Below are positions 20,987-30,083 of a stretch of DNA of 64,000 nucleotides, one piece after another (position 1 is the first letter of the stretch; each line of letters starts with the position of its first letter). This DNA is from Alphaproteobacteria bacterium (GTDB taxonomy: Bacteria > Pseudomonadota > Alphaproteobacteria > Caulobacterales > Aquidulcibacteraceae): positions 1 to 64,000 of the forward strand of contig WGNI01000006.1 in assembly GCA_016124655.1 (NCBI GenBank), given 5' to 3'. The notes under the pieces are model-generated. The model ran no database searches, was not told where the DNA came from, and saw nothing but the letters and a program-made list of their open reading frames with translations. A program made the translations under genes and the position numbers.

Positions 20987-21696
20987 GAACGAGCGATCCC
21001 CAGCCGCGCCTCCGCCAGCGCGCGCGCTTCGGGATCGCCGACATGCATCCAGAACCCGCCGAGCGGCGCGCCATGGAGCGCGCCCTCGTGTTGCAGCCGC
21101 CGCCACACGCGCGTGAACGAAAACGGCGCCAATGGCTCCGCATCGACAATCGCGGGATCGATCAGCTGCACGCCCATATAGGCCCATGGCGCGGTCGGCG
21201 CGTCATCGCGAAATCGCAGCCGCGCGGCGTCATCCATGAAGAAATCGCCGGCGCCGTCAAAGCCCAGGCACGCGGTCATGTCCGCCAGCATGAGCCGCGC
21301 AGCGCCATCTGGCAAAGGCGCCGCGCACAGCCGCGCAATGGCCGAGCCGTCCGGCTCTTCCCACACGGAATCGATATTGGCCAAGAGGATCGGCGCATCG
21401 CCCAACAAGGCGCGCGCTTGCTTCACGCCGCCGCCGGTTTCCATCAGCCGCGCGCGCTCATCGGAAATGACGATGTCTAGGTCTGTGCGCAAACGCAGAT
21501 GCGCTTCCAGAGCATCCGCAAACGCGTGCACATTCACCACCACGCGCTCCACGCCCGCCACCGCCAGGCGATCGAGCATATGATCGATCAGCGCCTTCCC
21601 GCCGACCTGCACCAGCGCCTTCGGACGATCGTTCGTCAGCGGGCGCATGCGCGTGCCGAGCCCCGCGGCCAGCACCATGGCGCGCTTTGGCGTCAC
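20983..21696 (-). CDS. murU: nucleotidyltransferase, MurNAc-1-phosphate uridylyltransferase type
   Basis: A 237-residue sugar-1-phosphate nucleotidyltransferase with the N-terminal signature LAAGLGTRMRPLTNDRPKAL and the inner motif ILLANIDSVW. Beside an AmgK-type kinase this is the MurU step of the shortcut that turns recycled MurNAc into UDP-MurNAc, bypassing de novo synthesis and its fosfomycin-sensitive step. It starts with GTG, overlapping the kinase stop as GTGA. Specificity is inferred from pairing; other NTP-sugar transferases share the motif. Confidence 0.85.
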   Translation of the reverse strand: MTPKRAMVLAAGLGTRMRPLTNDRPKALVQVGGKALIDHMLDRLAVAGVERVVVNVHAFADALEAHLRLRTDLDIVISDERARLMETGGGVKQARALLGDAPILLANIDSVWEEPDGSAIARLCAAPLPDGAARLMLADMTACLGFDGAGDFFMDDAARLRFRDDAPTAPWAYMGVQLIDPAIVDAEPLAPFSFTRVWRRLQHEGALHGAPLGGFWMHVGDPEARALAEARLGIARS

Positions 21697-22781
21697 GCCG
21701 CGGCCTCAAGCTCAGCGCCGGCGACGCTGTGCACAAAGGCGCGCATCTCCGCCAAATCCGGATGCGCGAGATTGGCGGCGAGCTGGCGCCACATGCGTGG
21801 CATGAAGGCGAGGTAGCGCGGCTTGCCGTCGCGCGCCGACAAGCGCGCAAACAGGCCCAGAATGCGCGCCGCGTTCAAGGCGCCCAGCACGGCGAATTCA
21901 GCGCGAAACGCAGCTTCATCCGCACCGGAGCGAGTGAGATACGCTTGGATCGCCGCTTCTTGCGCAGCAGGGCTCACATCGCGTCGCGCATCCTGCAGCA
22001 GCATCGCGAAATCCCATGCGCGCCATCCGCGCACGGCATCCTGAAAGTCCAACAGCCCGACGCGCGCCAGGCCGTCGCGCTGCGGCAGCCACAACAAATT
22101 CTCCGCGTGATAGTCGCGGATCGTGAAGGCGCGGGGAAACGTTTGCGTTCGCGCAATCAAGCCGTCGCGCGCAAGCGCCCACGCCGCGCGCGCGCGATCA
22201 TCGATGCGGACATCGGTCGCCTGCGGCAGCCATTCCACGAACAGATCGGCGTTCACTTCCAGCGCCAGCGCATCGTAATCCTGGATCGGCCACACGCCGT
22301 CGGGCGAGGGCAACACCGCAGGCGTGTCCTGCGCATGCACATGCGCAAGCACATCCGCCGCCGCGCGATACAACGCGATCTCGTCGGCGCGCTCAGGAAT
22401 GACGCGCGCGAACAGATCATCGCCGAGATCCTCGATAACGGCATATCCCGCCTCGATATCGACCGCGTAAATCTCCGGCGCCGAAAGCCCCCAGCCGCGC
22501 AGCGCGTTCGCCACCGCCACGAACGCCTCGACCCGCGACGCCGCCAGCCGCGACGTCGCGTTCCAGCCCAGCGCGCGCCGCTCCGCAACGCTCGCCTCCG
22601 GCGGACACGGACCCGTTTCCGCACTGCGCGGCGCGTCCATCAGCACCGCGATCCGCCCCGGCAGAACCAGCCGTTCATAGCGACGCGTAGAAGCGTCGCC
22701 CGCCAGGGCGCGGCGCTCCGCGCCGTCAAATCCTGACGCAGCCAGGACGCGCGCCAGCGCCGTATCGCGGTCAAAAGCCAT
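21693..22781 (-). CDS. amgK: aminoglycoside-phosphotransferase-fold kinase, AmgK type
   Basis: A 362-residue APH-family kinase, probably the anomeric MurNAc/GlcNAc kinase that feeds MurU. It has the catalytic-loop motif IRDYHAENLLW and the metal-binding LLDFQDAVRG, with VIEDLGDDLF as the hinge. The ATG at 22781 lies 11 bp inside the end of tsaE; the longer open frame upstream is only the shadow of tsaE. The tsaE-amgK-murU order is common in proteobacteria and supports the assignment. Confidence 0.87.
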   Translation of the reverse strand: MAFDRDTALARVLAASGFDGAERRALAGDASTRRYERLVLPGRIAVLMDAPRSAETGPCPPEASVAERRALGWNATSRLAASRVEAFVAVANALRGWGLSAPEIYAVDIEAGYAVIEDLGDDLFARVIPERADEIALYRAAADVLAHVHAQDTPAVLPSPDGVWPIQDYDALALEVNADLFVEWLPQATDVRIDDRARAAWALARDGLIARTQTFPRAFTIRDYHAENLLWLPQRDGLARVGLLDFQDAVRGWRAWDFAMLLQDARRDVSPAAQEAAIQAYLTRSGADEAAFRAEFAVLGALNAARILGLFARLSARDGKPRYLAFMPRMWRQLAANLAHPDLAEMRAFVHSVAGAELEAAA

Positions 22782-23238
22782 GCATGCGCTCCCGCCACGC
22801 CCCGCGGCCGTACAACGCCGCGCGCCGGCCCTCGCCATCGATGGAGAGCGCCACGTCCAGCCGATCCTCCGGCGCAAACCCGCCAAGCCGCTCCGGCCAC
22901 TCAATGAGACTGGCCGCGGTCTCGAACGCCTCTTCCACCCCCAGCTCCTCAGCGTCGTCCGCGGATTTCAGGCGATAGAGGTCCATGTGCCAGAGCGCGC
23001 CTTTCGGGCCGTCATAGATCTGCGCCAGCGTAAACGTGGGGCTTGGCGTCTCCTGGTCCGCGCCGGTCCAGGCGCGCACGGCCCCGCGCGCCAGCGTGGT
23101 TTTGCCCGCGCCGAGCGGTCCCTGCAGGAACACCACGTCGCCGATCTCAAGGATTGCGCCGATCCGTTCCCCCAACGCCTCGGTGGCGGCGGCGGTCGGC
23201 AGCGCGATCACGCGCGAATCGGAAGACGTGGCGCTCAT
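22771..23238 (-). CDS. tsaE: tRNA threonylcarbamoyladenosine biosynthesis ATPase TsaE
   Basis: A 155-residue P-loop ATPase that works with TsaB and TsaD to make the t6A base at position 37 of ANN-decoding tRNAs. It shows LQGPLGAGKTTLARG (Walker A), SPTFTL, HMDLYRL and LIEWPERLGG. An upstream TTG would add 13 residues; the ATG at 23238 gives the usual length. It is the first gene of the reverse operon tsaE-amgK-murU-addB-addA. Confidence 0.95.
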   Translation of the reverse strand: MSATSSDSRVIALPTAAATEALGERIGAILEIGDVVFLQGPLGAGKTTLARGAVRAWTGADQETPSPTFTLAQIYDGPKGALWHMDLYRLKSADDAEELGVEEAFETAASLIEWPERLGGFAPEDRLDVALSIDGEGRRAALYGRGAWRERMHGF

Positions 23239-23358
23239 CCCGGCGCGGATGCTGCCCAAGCGTCCGCCCCCGTTCAAGGGCCAGCGACCGTGCGGCGCCT
23301 TGCGCGCCGCAGCCGGTCAAAGCACTAAGGCCCAACACCAAAGGACGAGGAAGCGCGG

Positions 23359-24606
23359 GTGAGCGGCTCAACCATCCAACGCGTGCTGATCGTGGGCGCG
23401 GGCCAGGCCGGCGGCGAGACCGCCCAGCGCCTGCGCGCGGGCGGCTTCACTGGCGAGATCACGATCTTCGGTGAAGAGCCGCTGCCGCCCTACCAGCGCC
23501 CGCCGCTGTCGAAGAAATACCTGGCCGGAGAATGGGGCGAGGATCGCCTGCTGCTCCGCCCCGCCAGCGTCTATGCCGACGAGGGCGTGACCCTGGTGCT
23601 GAACCGCCGCGTGGTCTGGATCGACCGCACCGCCAAACGCATCCGTCTCGAAGGCGGCCAGGAACTGCCCTACGACGCCCTGGTGCTCGCGACCGGCGCA
23701 AAGGCCCGCGCTTTGCCCGTGGTCGGCGCCGATCTTCCCGGCGTGCACCTCTTGCGCACCGCCGCCCACGTCGAGGCCATCCGGCCCCGGTTTGTGGCCG
23801 GCGCCAAGGCGGTCATCATCGGCGCCGGCTATATCGGATTGGAGACGGCCGCGGTGGCGCGCCAGCTCGGGCTCGAAGTCACCGTCATCGAAGCCGCCAT
23901 CCGCCCGCTGGCGCGCGTCACCAGCCCCGAAATGGCGGGCTTCTTCCTCGATCAGCACACCGCCCAGGGCGTGCGCTTCGCCCTCTCCGCCCAGGTGGCG
24001 GTGATCAAGGGCCAAAGCCAAGTCAGCGCGGTCGGCATGGCCGACGGCTCCGAAATCCCCGCCGACATCGTCATTGCCGGCATCGGCGTCGCCCCGGAGA
24101 CGGCGTTGGCGGAGCTGGCCGGGCTGAACGTCAACAACGGCGTCGTCGTCGATCGCGCCATGCGCACTTCCGACCCGGACATCTACGCCATCGGCGATTG
24201 CTGCAGCCGTCCGCTGGTGCATTACGGCGACCGCCACGGCCGCCTCGAAAGCGTGCACAACGCCATCGAGGGCGCGAAAATCGTCGCCGCCGGAATTCTG
24301 GGTCAACAGCCGCCCAAGGAAGAAGCGCCCTGGTTCTGGTCGGATCAATACGATCTGAAGCTGCAGATCGCGGGCCTGTTCGGCGGCTATGACCATCTGG
24401 TCCAGCGCGGCGACATGGCCGCGCGCAAGGTCGCTCTGTTTTACTTCGCGCGCGACCGCCTGATCGCGGTCGACGCCGTCAACAGCCCCGCAGAGTATCT
24501 GGGCGCGAAAATGCTGATCCAGGAGGGAAAGAGCGCATCGCCGGCCGACCTCGCCGACCCCTCCATTCCGATGAAAGACATTGCCGCCAAAGCGCGCGCG
24601 CACTAA
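23359..24606 (+). CDS. FAD-dependent ferredoxin/rubredoxin-type reductase
   Basis: A 415-residue pyridine-nucleotide-disulfide-type flavoprotein. It has the FAD fold [17 protein letters not shown] at the N-terminus, the NAD fold [20 protein letters not shown] around residue 155, and [10 protein letters not shown] for FAD near residue 275. This architecture fits NADH-ferredoxin reductases of P450 or dioxygenase systems. A 2Fe-2S ferredoxin gene begins 26 bp downstream, so the two likely form one electron-transfer pair. The terminal oxygenase is not in the window. The start is a GTG. Confidence 0.88.
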   Translation: MSGSTIQRVLIVGAGQAGGETAQRLRAGGFTGEITIFGEEPLPPYQRPPLSKKYLAGEWGEDRLLLRPASVYADEGVTLVLNRRVVWIDRTAKRIRLEGGQELPYDALVLATGAKARALPVVGADLPGVHLLRTAAHVEAIRPRFVAGAKAVIIGAGYIGLETAAVARQLGLEVTVIEAAIRPLARVTSPEMAGFFLDQHTAQGVRFALSAQVAVIKGQSQVSAVGMADGSEIPADIVIAGIGVAPETALAELAGLNVNNGVVVDRAMRTSDPDIYAIGDCCSRPLVHYGDRHGRLESVHNAIEGAKIVAAGILGQQPPKEEAPWFWSDQYDLKLQIAGLFGGYDHLVQRGDMAARKVALFYFARDRLIAVDAVNSPAEYLGAKMLIQEGKSASPADLADPSIPMKDIAAKARAH

Positions 24607-24632
24607 TCCGCTTGCAAGGAGAATTCTGGCGT

Positions 24633-24953
24633 ATGGCGAAGATCACCTACATCGAGCACGGCGGCAGGCAGCACGTGGTCGAGGTGCCCAACGGACAATC
24701 CGTGATGGAGGGCGCGGTCAAGAACAACGTGCCCGGCATCGACGCCGATTGCGGCGGCGCCTGCGCCTGCGCGACCTGCCATGTGTTCGTGGACGAGTCC
24801 TGGTTGGCCAAGTCGGGCGACAAGTCGTCGATGGAGGAATCCATGCTCGACTTCGCCTCTGAAGTGCAGCCGAACTCGCGCTTATCCTGCCAGATCAAGG
24901 TCAGCGACGCGCTCGATGGATTGATCGTGCGCCTGCCCGCCAGCCAGCACTAA
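24633..24953 (+). CDS. 2Fe-2S ferredoxin
   Basis: A 106-residue adrenodoxin/putidaredoxin-type ferredoxin. The cluster ligands are C-x5-C-x2-C in [14 protein letters not shown] plus a distal Cys in LSCQIKV. AAGGAG precedes the ATG at 24633 by about 10 nt. It pairs with the reductase just upstream and passes electrons to an oxygenase (P450-like) or to Fe-S biogenesis. The family also includes the isc-operon ferredoxin, but no isc genes are here. Confidence 0.93.
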   Translation: MAKITYIEHGGRQHVVEVPNGQSVMEGAVKNNVPGIDADCGGACACATCHVFVDESWLAKSGDKSSMEESMLDFASEVQPNSRLSCQIKVSDALDGLIVRLPASQH

Positions 24954-24957
24954 GCCT

Positions 24958-25392
24958 TTACGCCGGCCGCGGCTTGGCGGCGCCGCTGCGCCAGCGATTG
25001 CGCCGCTCCCACTTCGCCCGCAGGCGCCGGTCGCTCGGCGCGTCCTTCGCGCTGCGCAGCACCATGACATCGTTCATGCGTGGATTGAGGCCGCGGATGA
25101 GGTCTTCTTCGACGCGACGCCTGTCGGCCTCTTCCGCGATCTTCAGCGTGTGCCGCTCGGTCGCGCCGTAATACCAGAACGCGCGCGGCCACTTCTCGTG
25201 CCCCCAGAGCCGCGAGCGCAGATTGTGCGCCTTGCCGACATAAAGCGGCTCCAGGAAGAACACCCAGCGTCGGCGCACAAACACATAAATCCCCCCGGAA
25301 TCCCCGGGAATGTCATGCTTCGACAGCGCGGTCTTGAACCGGTACCGCTGGCCGGATTCGCCGCGCCAACCATGGTCGCCAAACAGGAACAT
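24958..25392 (-). CDS. GIY-YIG domain protein
   Basis: A 144-residue basic protein with a recognisable GIY-YIG nuclease core: GGIYVFVRR (residues 33-41), LYVGKAHNLRSRL (50-62, including the conserved Arg) and a later Glu and Asn (EEDLIRGLNPRMND). Stand-alone proteins of this kind have no assigned function. It is convergent with the ferredoxin gene and divergent from the 2OG oxygenase. Nuclease activity is not established. Confidence 0.7.
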   Translation of the reverse strand: MFLFGDHGWRGESGQRYRFKTALSKHDIPGDSGGIYVFVRRRWVFFLEPLYVGKAHNLRSRLWGHEKWPRAFWYYGATERHTLKIAEEADRRRVEEDLIRGLNPRMNDVMVLRSAKDAPSDRRLRAKWERRNRWRSGAAKPRPA

Positions 25393-25498
25393 CGACGACT
25401 CCTCCCGCGCCGACCCTCCGCCGCGACGGTAAACGAGGCGTTAACGCGCGCCGGCGGGGCTCTTGTCTTCCGCGCCGATGCGCCCAAAACAGGACGCC

Positions 25499-26434
25499 AT
25501 GACCAGCGCGCTCACGCCCGTCTCAAAATCGCTTCTGGCGTCCAATAAGGCCGCGTTCGCCGCAGCGATCGGCGACAGCTACGCGCACACCGGCTTCGCC
25601 GTGGTGTCCGACCACGGGCTCGATCCCGCGCTGCTGGACCGCGCCATGGGCGACGTGAAGGCGTTCTTCGCACTGCCGGATGAAACCAAGCGCCGCTACC
25701 ACGTGCCCGGCGGCGGCGGCCAGCGCGGCTACACCCCGTTCGGCGTCGAAGCCGCGAAGGGCGCAGCCGAGGTTGACCTCAAAGAGTTCTGGCATGTCGG
25801 CCGCACGTTGCCGCCGGGCCACCGCTTCCAGGCCTTCATGCCCGACAATTTGTGGCCGGAGGAAATCCCCTCATTCCGCCGCAACCTGACGGACCTGTTC
25901 GATGCGCTCGATCGCCTGGGCGTCGAGATTCTTTCCGCGATCGCGATCTATTTGGATTTGCCGGAAACGTTTTTCGAAGCGCCGGTGCGCGACGGCAACT
26001 CCATCCTGCGCCTCCTGCACTATCCGCCGACGCCGCCCAATCCGCAGGGCGTGCGCGCTGGCGCGCACGAAGACATCAATGTCATCACGCTGCTGCTCGG
26101 CGCGGAAGAAGCGGGCCTGCAGCTGCTCGACAAGCAGGGGCGCTGGCAGGACGTGTCCCCGCCGGACGGCGCGGTCGTCGTCAATATCGGCGACATGCTG
26201 CAGCGCCTGACCAATCATCGCCTGCCGTCGACCACGCACCGCGTCGTCAATCCGAAAGCCGATCGCGCGCACCTGCCGCGCTATTCCATTCCCTATTTCC
26301 TGCATTTCGCGCCGGATTATGGGATCAAGACGCTGCCGTCCTGCATCACGCAGGACAATCCAAACCGCTATCCCGAACCGATCACCGCGCAGGAGTTTCT
26401 GTTGCAGCGGCTGAAGGAAATCCGGCTGGCGTGA
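25499..26434 (+). CDS. isopenicillin-N-synthase-like 2OG-Fe(II) oxygenase
   Basis: A 311-residue non-haem iron oxygenase of the IPNS/2OG-dioxygenase superfamily. The iron triad is seen as AHEDIN (H-x-D) and the distal His in TTHRVV; the 2-oxoglutarate-binding R-x-S is in PRYSIPYFLHF. The N-terminal FAVVSDHGLD is the DIOX_N domain. The substrate is unknown and no biosynthetic cluster surrounds it. The ATG at 25499 was chosen over two upstream in-frame starts because AGGA precedes it. Confidence 0.87.
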   Translation: MTSALTPVSKSLLASNKAAFAAAIGDSYAHTGFAVVSDHGLDPALLDRAMGDVKAFFALPDETKRRYHVPGGGGQRGYTPFGVEAAKGAAEVDLKEFWHVGRTLPPGHRFQAFMPDNLWPEEIPSFRRNLTDLFDALDRLGVEILSAIAIYLDLPETFFEAPVRDGNSILRLLHYPPTPPNPQGVRAGAHEDINVITLLLGAEEAGLQLLDKQGRWQDVSPPDGAVVVNIGDMLQRLTNHRLPSTTHRVVNPKADRAHLPRYSIPYFLHFAPDYGIKTLPSCITQDNPNRYPEPITAQEFLLQRLKEIRLA

Positions 26435-26457
26435 ACGCGCCGCCTCGCAGAAACAGC

Positions 26458-26602
26458 CGCCGTGCTCCCCCGTGAGGGGGAGCTGTCAGCCAAAGGCTGA
26501 CTGAGGGGGCGGGACCGCTCGACGGCTTGGTGGCTGCGCTTCCGCCCCATCCGTCTGCTCGCTCCGCTCGCAGCCACCTTCCCCTCGCGGGGAAGGACGG
26601 CG
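26458..26602. repeat. palindromic element type 2, full copy
   Basis: Begins CGCCGTGCTCCCCCGTGAGG and ends TTCCCCTCGCGGGGAAGGAC followed by GGCG, with an internal TGTCAGCC...GGCTGAC hairpin and CCGCCCCATCCGTCTGCTCG. The ends and hairpins match the element inside the DOMON-like gene (3861-3981). It lies in the 293-bp gap between the oxygenase and DUF4282 genes, together with a second shorter copy. Confidence 0.85.
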
Positions 26603-26627
26603 CATCTCAGAGGTGTCAGAATATTCT

Positions 26628-26713
26628 GCCGTGCTCCCCCGTGAGGGGGAGCTGTCACGCGCATGCGTGACTGAGAGGGGCGGAGCCGCCGCCCCATCCG
26701 TCTGCTCACGGCG
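26628..26713. repeat. palindromic element type 2, shortened copy
   Basis: Begins GCCGTGCTCCCCCGTGAGGG, contains a TGTCACGCGCATGCGTGACT hairpin and CCGCCCCATCCGTCTGCTCA, and ends ACGGCG. The right-hand CTTCCCC/GGGGAAG arm of the full copy is missing. It is in the same orientation as the preceding copy, 25 bp away. Confidence 0.8.
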
Positions 26714-26727
26714 TTCGCACTCCAATG

Positions 26728-27084
26728 CTAGAACTGCGGATGGTTCGGCGCCGGCGGCCCGTAATTGGGCGGCGTGGGCGCAGGCGGCGGCGCAGCGCCG
26801 AGCCGGTCGCGAATTTCGCCAAGCCGCTCATAAACCGAGAACGCCAAAATCGACATCTCGCAGATGAAGCGCCAGAACACGATGACCAGCGCGCCCACGA
26901 TCGGCGTCACGAATAGCCGCGCCAAAGCCGACAACGCATTGAACCGAAAGTCGCTGAACGTCTGCGCCATCGCCCACAGCGTCGCCAACACGATCACGCC
27001 GAAGCCGAAATAATACATGATCTTCACGAGCAGCGGGCCGATCAGCTTCTCAAAGCCCCAGAAGCGTTGCACCAGATCGTCCAT
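26728..27084 (-). CDS. DUF4282 membrane protein
   Basis: A 118-residue small membrane protein. Two hydrophobic segments (about residues 23-42, MYYFGFGVIVLATLWAMAQT, and 57-80, with VGALVIVFWRFICEM) match the DUF4282 layout, including the characteristic R-x-x-x-E after the second helix. A Pro-rich tail follows. Function is unknown. Confidence 0.75.
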   Translation of the reverse strand: MDDLVQRFWGFEKLIGPLLVKIMYYFGFGVIVLATLWAMAQTFSDFRFNALSALARLFVTPIVGALVIVFWRFICEMSILAFSVYERLGEIRDRLGAAPPPAPTPPNYGPPAPNHPQF

Positions 27085-27108
27085 GGCCTTCCCCCGCGCA
27101 CGCCAAGC

Positions 27109-27912
27109 TCAAAGCGTATAGCCGCCGTCGACGACGAGCGTCGCCCCCGTCACCGGCGCGGAATCGCACAACAGATGCTCCATCAGCCGCGCGACTTCAT
27201 CCGCACTCGCATAACGTCCAAGCGGCGTAGCGCCGGCCGCGAGCCGATCGAACGCCGCGCGCTCCGATCCGGTTTCGCGCAGCAAATCCTGAAAGAACGG
27301 CTGTTCGCGCCACATCGGCGTCTCCACTCCGCCGGGCGCAACCGCGTTGACGCGAATGCCGTCGGGCGCGCCTTCGCGCGCCGCCACGCGCATCAGCTGC
27401 AACACGCCCGCTTTCGAGGCGCCATACGCGGCGATGTTCGGCTCCGCCTTCACGCCGGCGGCCGACGCCGTGACCACGATGGCGCCGCCTTGCGCGCTCA
27501 GGCGCATGATCGGCATCACGGTTTTCAACGTGAGAAACACGCCGTCGAGATTGACGCTCATCACGCGCCGCCACTCTTCATAGCTCAGATCGGGGATCGA
27601 CGAGGCATGCGCCACGCCCGCGTTCGCGGCGGCCCAATCGAGCCTGCCGTACTGATCCATGATGAAGTCGCCGGCCTGCGCCCAACGCCGCGGATCGGTG
27701 ACGTCGAACGCCAGCGTCGACACCCGCTCCGGCGGCTCCGGCAGATGATCCGCGACCCGCGCCAGCCCGCGCTCATTGTGATCGACCAGGATCAGCCCGC
27801 CGGTCGCCCGCGGGCTCAAGCGCTGCGCCAGCGCAGCGCCAATCCCCGATGCCGCGCCGGTGATGAGAGCGACCGCGTCCAGGCGGTCTTCCGAATGGGT
27901 CTGGGTGTCCAT
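27109..27912 (-). CDS. SDR-family NAD(P)-dependent oxidoreductase
   Basis: A 267-residue short-chain dehydrogenase/reductase. The cofactor motif TGAASGIGAAL lies at about residues 18-28, AANAG follows, the catalytic Ser lies in VVTASAAGV, and YGASKAG gives Y-x-x-x-K. Near the C-terminus it has the usual VDGGYTL. The substrate cannot be predicted. It is read toward the DUF4282 gene, 24 bp away. Confidence 0.9.
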   Translation of the reverse strand: MDTQTHSEDRLDAVALITGAASGIGAALAQRLSPRATGGLILVDHNERGLARVADHLPEPPERVSTLAFDVTDPRRWAQAGDFIMDQYGRLDWAAANAGVAHASSIPDLSYEEWRRVMSVNLDGVFLTLKTVMPIMRLSAQGGAIVVTASAAGVKAEPNIAAYGASKAGVLQLMRVAAREGAPDGIRVNAVAPGGVETPMWREQPFFQDLLRETGSERAAFDRLAAGATPLGRYASADEVARLMEHLLCDSAPVTGATLVVDGGYTL

Positions 27913-28021
27913 GGGCCGATTTAGCGGAGGACGATTGGATTTGTCCCCCTCGAAGGCGCTGGCCTAGACCGATCCTCCCCAACGGCTCACAGCATGGGCC
28001 GGAACGTTGGAGGTCAGCTGC

Positions 28022-28546
28022 ATGCCGCGCATTCCTTTCGCAGAACCCGAGCCCGGCACGAAAGCCGCCGAAACCCTGGCGCGCACGCCGCTCAACGTGT
28101 TCCGCATGCTCGCCCATCACCCCGAAGGCCTGCGCGGCTTCCAGGTGTTGGGCGACGCGATCCTCGCCAAGAGCGTGCTCGACCCGAAGCTGCGCGAGCT
28201 GGCGATCCTGCGCATCGGCTGGCTTCTGGGGGCCGCCTACGAGACCACCCATCACGAGCGCATCGGCCGCGATGTCGGCATGAGCGAAGCCCAGCTCGCC
28301 GCCGCCCGCAGCGGCGACCGCAAGGGGATGAGCGCCGATGAAGTTCTAACGCTCGACATCGCCGAGGAAATCCACGCCGGCGGCGTCTCCGACGCCACGC
28401 TCGCGCGCGCCGCCGCGCGCTTTTCCCATCGCGAGCTGGTGGAATTGGCGCTGACCTGCGGCTTCTACGGCCTGGTCAGCCGCTTCCTCAACACGTTCGA
28501 CATCGAAGTCGAAGACGCGCCCATCAGCCCGCCGCTGCGTGGCTGA
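28022..28546 (+). CDS. carboxymuconolactone decarboxylase (CMD/AhpD-like) family protein
   Basis: A 174-residue CMD-fold protein with LRELAILRIGWL and YETTHHERIGRDVG. The AhpD-type C-x-x-C is absent, so a peroxidase role is unlikely; this subgroup resembles 4-carboxymuconolactone-decarboxylase-like proteins. GGAGG lies 10 nt before the ATG at 28022. It precedes the thiolase gene on the same strand, with a hairpin in between. Confidence 0.85.
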   Translation: MPRIPFAEPEPGTKAAETLARTPLNVFRMLAHHPEGLRGFQVLGDAILAKSVLDPKLRELAILRIGWLLGAAYETTHHERIGRDVGMSEAQLAAARSGDRKGMSADEVLTLDIAEEIHAGGVSDATLARAAARFSHRELVELALTCGFYGLVSRFLNTFDIEVEDAPISPPLRG

Positions 28547-28584
28547 CCGCATCACAGCAGTAGGCGATGCGAACGCTCACGCTC

Positions 28585-28610
28585 GGCCCCGACGCAGGTC
28601 GGGGCCCATT
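28585..28610 (+). terminator. possible terminator hairpin
   Basis: The perfect 9-bp stem GGCCCCGAC/GTCGGGGCC (28585-28593 and 28598-28606, loop GCAG) is followed by CATTT. It lies 40 bp after the CMD-family gene. The T-tract is weak. The rest of the 226-bp gap to the thiolase gene shows no gene. Confidence 0.5.
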
Positions 28611-28772
28611 TCCGCAAGCGTTTGGGGTCATGGGTCCCGGCATGCGCCGGCACCGAGCCACGGCGGTCCAGAGACCCCGCTCGGCGAAGGACGGCGGCGC
28701 GCGAACGCTTGCCCTTTCGCGCAGAGCACGCCGCGTCTAAGGTCGCTGCAACATCGAGATATGGAGGAATGA

Positions 28773-29963
28773 ATGGGTCGGGCAGTCGTCGTTTCCTACG
28801 CGCGCACGGGCTTGGCGAAGGCCAATCGCGGCGGCTTCAACGAGACCCACGGCGCGGCGATGGCCGGCCACTGCATCCAGCATGCGGTCGAGCGCGCCAA
28901 GATCGAGCCCGACATGATCGAGGACGTGATCCTCGGCTGCGGCGGCCCCGAAGGCGCCACCGGCATGAACGTCGCGCGCAACGCCGCGATGTGGGCCGGC
29001 CTGCCGGTCACGACCTCGGGCACCACCATCAACCGCTTTTGTTCGTCCGGCCTGCAGGCCATCGCCTCGGCCGCGCATTACATCATGCATGAAGGCGCCA
29101 AGGCTGCGGTCGGCGGCGGCGTGGAGAGCATCTCTCTGGTACAGGGCGGCGGCCACATGAACCGCTTCCACATCACCGAAGAAAAACTAATGGAGATGAT
29201 GCCGGCGCTGTGGATGCCAATGATCGAAACCGCCGACATCGTCGCCAAGCGCTACAATGTCTCGCGCGAATATCAGGACGAATACGCCCTGCGCAGTCAG
29301 CAGCGCATCGCCGCGGCGCAGCAGGCCGGTCTCTTCAAGGACGAGATTGTCCCGATGAAGACGAAGATGAAAAAGATCGACAAGGAGACCAAGGCGGAAT
29401 CCATGGTCGACGCCGTCGTCGACCGCGATGAATGCAATCGCCCCGACACCACGCCGGAAGGCCTGTCGTCGCTGCAACCCGTGCGCGGCCCCGGCAATTT
29501 CGTCACCGCCGGCAACGCATCGCAATTGTCCGACGGCGCCGCCGCGGTTGTTCTCATGGACGAGAAAGAAGCCGAAAAGCGCGGCCTGGAGCCGATGGGC
29601 GCGTTTGTCGGCTTCGCCATCGCCGGTTGCCAGGCCGACGAAATGGGCATCGGCCCGATCTACGCCGTGCCGCGTCTGCTGGAGCGTCAGGGCCTGACGG
29701 TCGATGACATCGACCTCTGGGAATTGAACGAAGCCTTCGCCTCGCAATGCCTCTATTCGCGCGACACGCTCGGCATCGATCCCGAGAAATACAACGTCAA
29801 TGGCGGCTCCATCGCCATCGGCCACCCGTTCGGCATGACTGGCGCGCGCTGCGTCGGCCACGTCTTGATGGAAGGCAAGCGCCGCAACGCCAAGCGCGCC
29901 GTCGTCACCATGTGCATCGGCGGCGGCATGGGCGCCGCCGGCTTGTTTGAGGTGTTCTCATGA
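28773..29963 (+). CDS. acetyl-CoA C-acyltransferase (thiolase)
   Basis: A 396-residue thiolase. The acylated Cys is in [12 protein letters not shown] (about residue 90), the His in [10 protein letters not shown] and the second Cys in [14 protein letters not shown]. Thiolases of this kind act in beta-oxidation of fatty acids or in acetoacetyl-CoA formation; the sequence does not decide between them. No FadB-type partner is adjacent. A long inverted repeat spans the stop codon. Confidence 0.93.
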   Translation: MGRAVVVSYARTGLAKANRGGFNETHGAAMAGHCIQHAVERAKIEPDMIEDVILGCGGPEGATGMNVARNAAMWAGLPVTTSGTTINRFCSSGLQAIASAAHYIMHEGAKAAVGGGVESISLVQGGGHMNRFHITEEKLMEMMPALWMPMIETADIVAKRYNVSREYQDEYALRSQQRIAAAQQAGLFKDEIVPMKTKMKKIDKETKAESMVDAVVDRDECNRPDTTPEGLSSLQPVRGPGNFVTAGNASQLSDGAAAVVLMDEKEAEKRGLEPMGAFVGFAIAGCQADEMGIGPIYAVPRLLERQGLTVDDIDLWELNEAFASQCLYSRDTLGIDPEKYNVNGGSIAIGHPFGMTGARCVGHVLMEGKRRNAKRAVVTMCIGGGMGAAGLFEVFS

Positions 29964-29995
29964 AAACCTCAAACAGGCCCGGTCACGGCGCCCAT
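29928..29995 (+). other. long inverted repeat across the thiolase stop codon
   Basis: ATGGGCGCCG (29928-29937) pairs with CGGCGCCCAT (29986-29995), and GCTTGTTTGAGGT (29941-29953) with ACCTCAAACAGGC (29966-29978, one mismatch). The TGA stop at 29961-29963 lies in the loop. Just after it, CCGAAATCGC/GCGATTTCGG (30009-30031) forms another hairpin. Neither is followed by a T-run. It may stall or protect the mRNA 3' end or act as a poor terminator. Confidence 0.7.
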
Positions 29996-30083
29996 CATCA
30001 AGCATCCGCCGAAATCGCGACGCGATTTCGGTGGGGCGCGGCCAGCTTGTTCGAAGTGATTTGATTTGCGCAAGCGCACAGCA

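Noticed and set aside
18843-21116. 757-residue open frame antisense to addB
   Set aside because: Ser/Arg/Ala-rich, no motif, and wholly opposite a well-supported gene; typical of GC-rich shadow frames.
25430-25444. CtrA box before the 2OG oxygenase as a feature of its own
   Set aside because: TAAA-N7-TTAA is one mismatch off and lies in a short divergent gap with no other promoter support; kept only as part of the CtrA finding.
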